Assembly: GCA_910591455.2 (NCBI GenBank)
Contig: OU342823.1
Span: 7,491,574 to 7,555,573 of the forward strand
DNA: 64,000 bases
Source of the DNA: Pholis gunnellus
Taxonomy: Eukaryota; Chordata; Actinopteri; Perciformes; Pholidae
Direction: 5' to 3'
Shown here: piece by piece, positions 62,623 through 64,000 of the stretch
Position numbering within the stretch: position 1 is the first letter of the stretch
Layout of the letters: the number at the start of each line of letters is the position of its first letter
Notes under the pieces: generated by a model
Databases searched by the model: none
Told to the model about the DNA's origin: nothing
Seen by the model: only the letters and a program-made list of their open reading frames with translations
Translations under genes and position numbers: made by a program

Positions 62623-64000
62623 GTAAGCAACTGTCTTCATTTTCTGTGGTGTGTGTCACTATCAAAGAAACACACTAACGTTACTTATTGACGACTTAAA
62701 TCTGCATATCTCATTTTACTGTGTTGGGGAAAAAAAAGTCAGAAAGAGCCTGTGTGTATTTTTGGACACTGCCTTCTTTTCTCAAACATTAACTGTAAAT
62801 GTTGCTAAAAGTGTGACAATCTGGTCCCCCTAATGTCTTTCTTTTTTAATTTGACCATTCTGCACACCATGCATTTTTATCCAAAACGATTTAAAGGAAA
62901 CAGAAGTCAGAGCATTTGTATCAGTTATTCTCCATTAAATAGGGATTCCAACATGAAAACAGAAAATTCATCATTTTAAGGCTAAGCAGCAGCACGTTCC
63001 TTTATAATATACTGTCTAATTTTACTTTCAATTACAGTCCTATTAAGTTGTGAAGGTAATGCGCTGTTCACTGCTGATTATGTGTGTTATTGAAACATAA
63101 CTTCCTGCAGACATAAATATCGTAATGTCATAGTTCAAACTTGGTCACAGAGCTAAATTTACTCTTTTAGGGAAGAGGAGCGATGCAGAACAGATGGACA
63201 AAAAAAAAAATCACAGAAACATGGAAAAAGCATTTCTGATAGTATTACATAATGATTCTGATCTTGTTCGGTTCTTATCTTGATCCTCAGGGGTTGTGTC
63301 TGATTTTAAAATGTGTGCATACAGGATTGTTGACAGAGCTCTTCACCAGTGCTGGGAATCAAACCTGTGACCTCTCATTTACAGGACAATCTCCCTAATT
63401 ACTGCCATGTCTTGATTAATGTTAAAGAAACTAGGATCCTAATTTTCTAGCCATTGGAGCGAAGACAACCAGAAGAGAGATGATCGGGGGGGGGGGGGGG
63501 TGATCCTGCTATGTTTGTCAGCGTTTTCATGCTCTCACTGAATAGACGATTTTCTCCTCGTAGCTAACTTAAGTGAACAATCTGTTAATACACTAAAAGT
63601 ACAGACCTCTCTTCTCCTTTACTCACCTCCTCCTCATCTGTCTTGGTTACTTTTACTGCTCTCTTGGTATTGTTGCTCTTAAATCTCCTATTTTCTCTTG
63701 GGGGTATACTGTAAGGTGCAGTAAGGTGTTGTTGCTCTTAAATCAGTTTTTTTCTCTCTGGAGTCTGGACATAAAGCAAGGTGTTGTTGCTCTTAAAAAC
63801 GGTTGTTTCCCTGTGGAGTATGGATGCACAGTAAGGTGTTGTTGCTCGTAAATAAGTTGTTTCCTCTTTGGAGTATGGACTGGAGTATGCGCAGAAAGGT
63901 GTTGGTCATCTTAAAATGAGTCGTTTCATTTTTGGAGTCTCGACTTAAAATAAGTTGCAGTAAGGTGTTATCGCTCGGTGTCCCTTGGGGGTCTGGATTT
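62623..64000 (+). other. Opsin intron 1 (start)
   Basis: Intron beginning gtaagc. No further opsin exon up to the window end. It contains a run of 13 G near 63487-63500 and a minisatellite from 63666 onward. Confidence 0.75.
63666..64000 (+). repeat. Minisatellite, units of about 55-66 bp, runs off the window
   Basis: Six unit starts (ggtgttgttgctctt or close variants) at 63666, 63725, 63780, 63835, 63898 and 63964. Each unit continues with an aaat...gttt stretch and a ctttggagtatggac-like end. The array continues past base 64000. Confidence 0.88.

Noticed and set aside
63666..64000. CRISPR-like array
   Set aside because: Unit length varies, spacers are not distinct from repeats, and the DNA is clearly vertebrate; it is a minisatellite.

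Overview
The window is vertebrate nuclear DNA, most likely from a teleost fish and probably a percomorph. It has split genes with GT/AG introns, dense CA/GT/CT/ATCT microsatellites, several dispersed repeats of kinds common in percomorph genomes, and four gene loci whose products are recognisably fish-like. There are no prokaryotic-style operons, no CRISPR arrays, and I saw no RNA genes.

Layout, left to right. (1) 1-11.1 kb, minus strand: the 5' end of an SH3KBP1/CIN85-type adaptor gene. Exon 1 holds only ATGG (10791-10788), followed by a 6.6-kb intron and an exon encoding the first SH3 domain (4213-4056). The rest of the gene lies beyond base 1. (2) 11.1-15.6 kb: no gene seen. (3) 15.6-25.15 kb, plus strand: a complete transferrin receptor 1 gene (18 coding exons, 759 codons). 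Its 3'UTR carries six iron-responsive-element hairpins interrupted by a long GT microsatellite. (4) 25.8-43.3 kb, plus strand: a complete tnk2 (ACK1) gene with 19 coding exons and 1040 codons: SAM-like region, tyrosine kinase, SH3, short CRIB-like remnant, clathrin-box-like LIDF, proline-rich region and C-terminal UBA region. (5) 43.3-61.8 kb: an 18-kb stretch with no recognisable gene, full of decayed repeats and microsatellites. (6) 61.8-64 kb, plus strand: first coding exon of a TMT-type (teleost multiple tissue) opsin, then the start of its first intron, which holds a minisatellite of about 55-66 bp units.

tfr1 and tnk2 lie head to tail about 0.7 kb apart, echoing the TFRC-TNK2 neighbourhood of other vertebrates. 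The SH3KBP1-like gene is divergent to tfr1. tfr1 imports transferrin-bound iron and is controlled after transcription by its IRE array. tnk2 and SH3KBP1/CIN85 products both act in clathrin-mediated receptor traffic, but this is a family-level link and not evidence of a shared pathway unit.

I did not find an obviously unknown multi-gene system. The most interesting signal is the six-element IRE array in the tfr1 3'UTR (mammalian TFRC has five), with a recent-looking tandem duplication of one IRE and a 44-unit GT tract splitting the array. Also notable is an RGS in place of the RGD transferrin-contact motif in the receptor.
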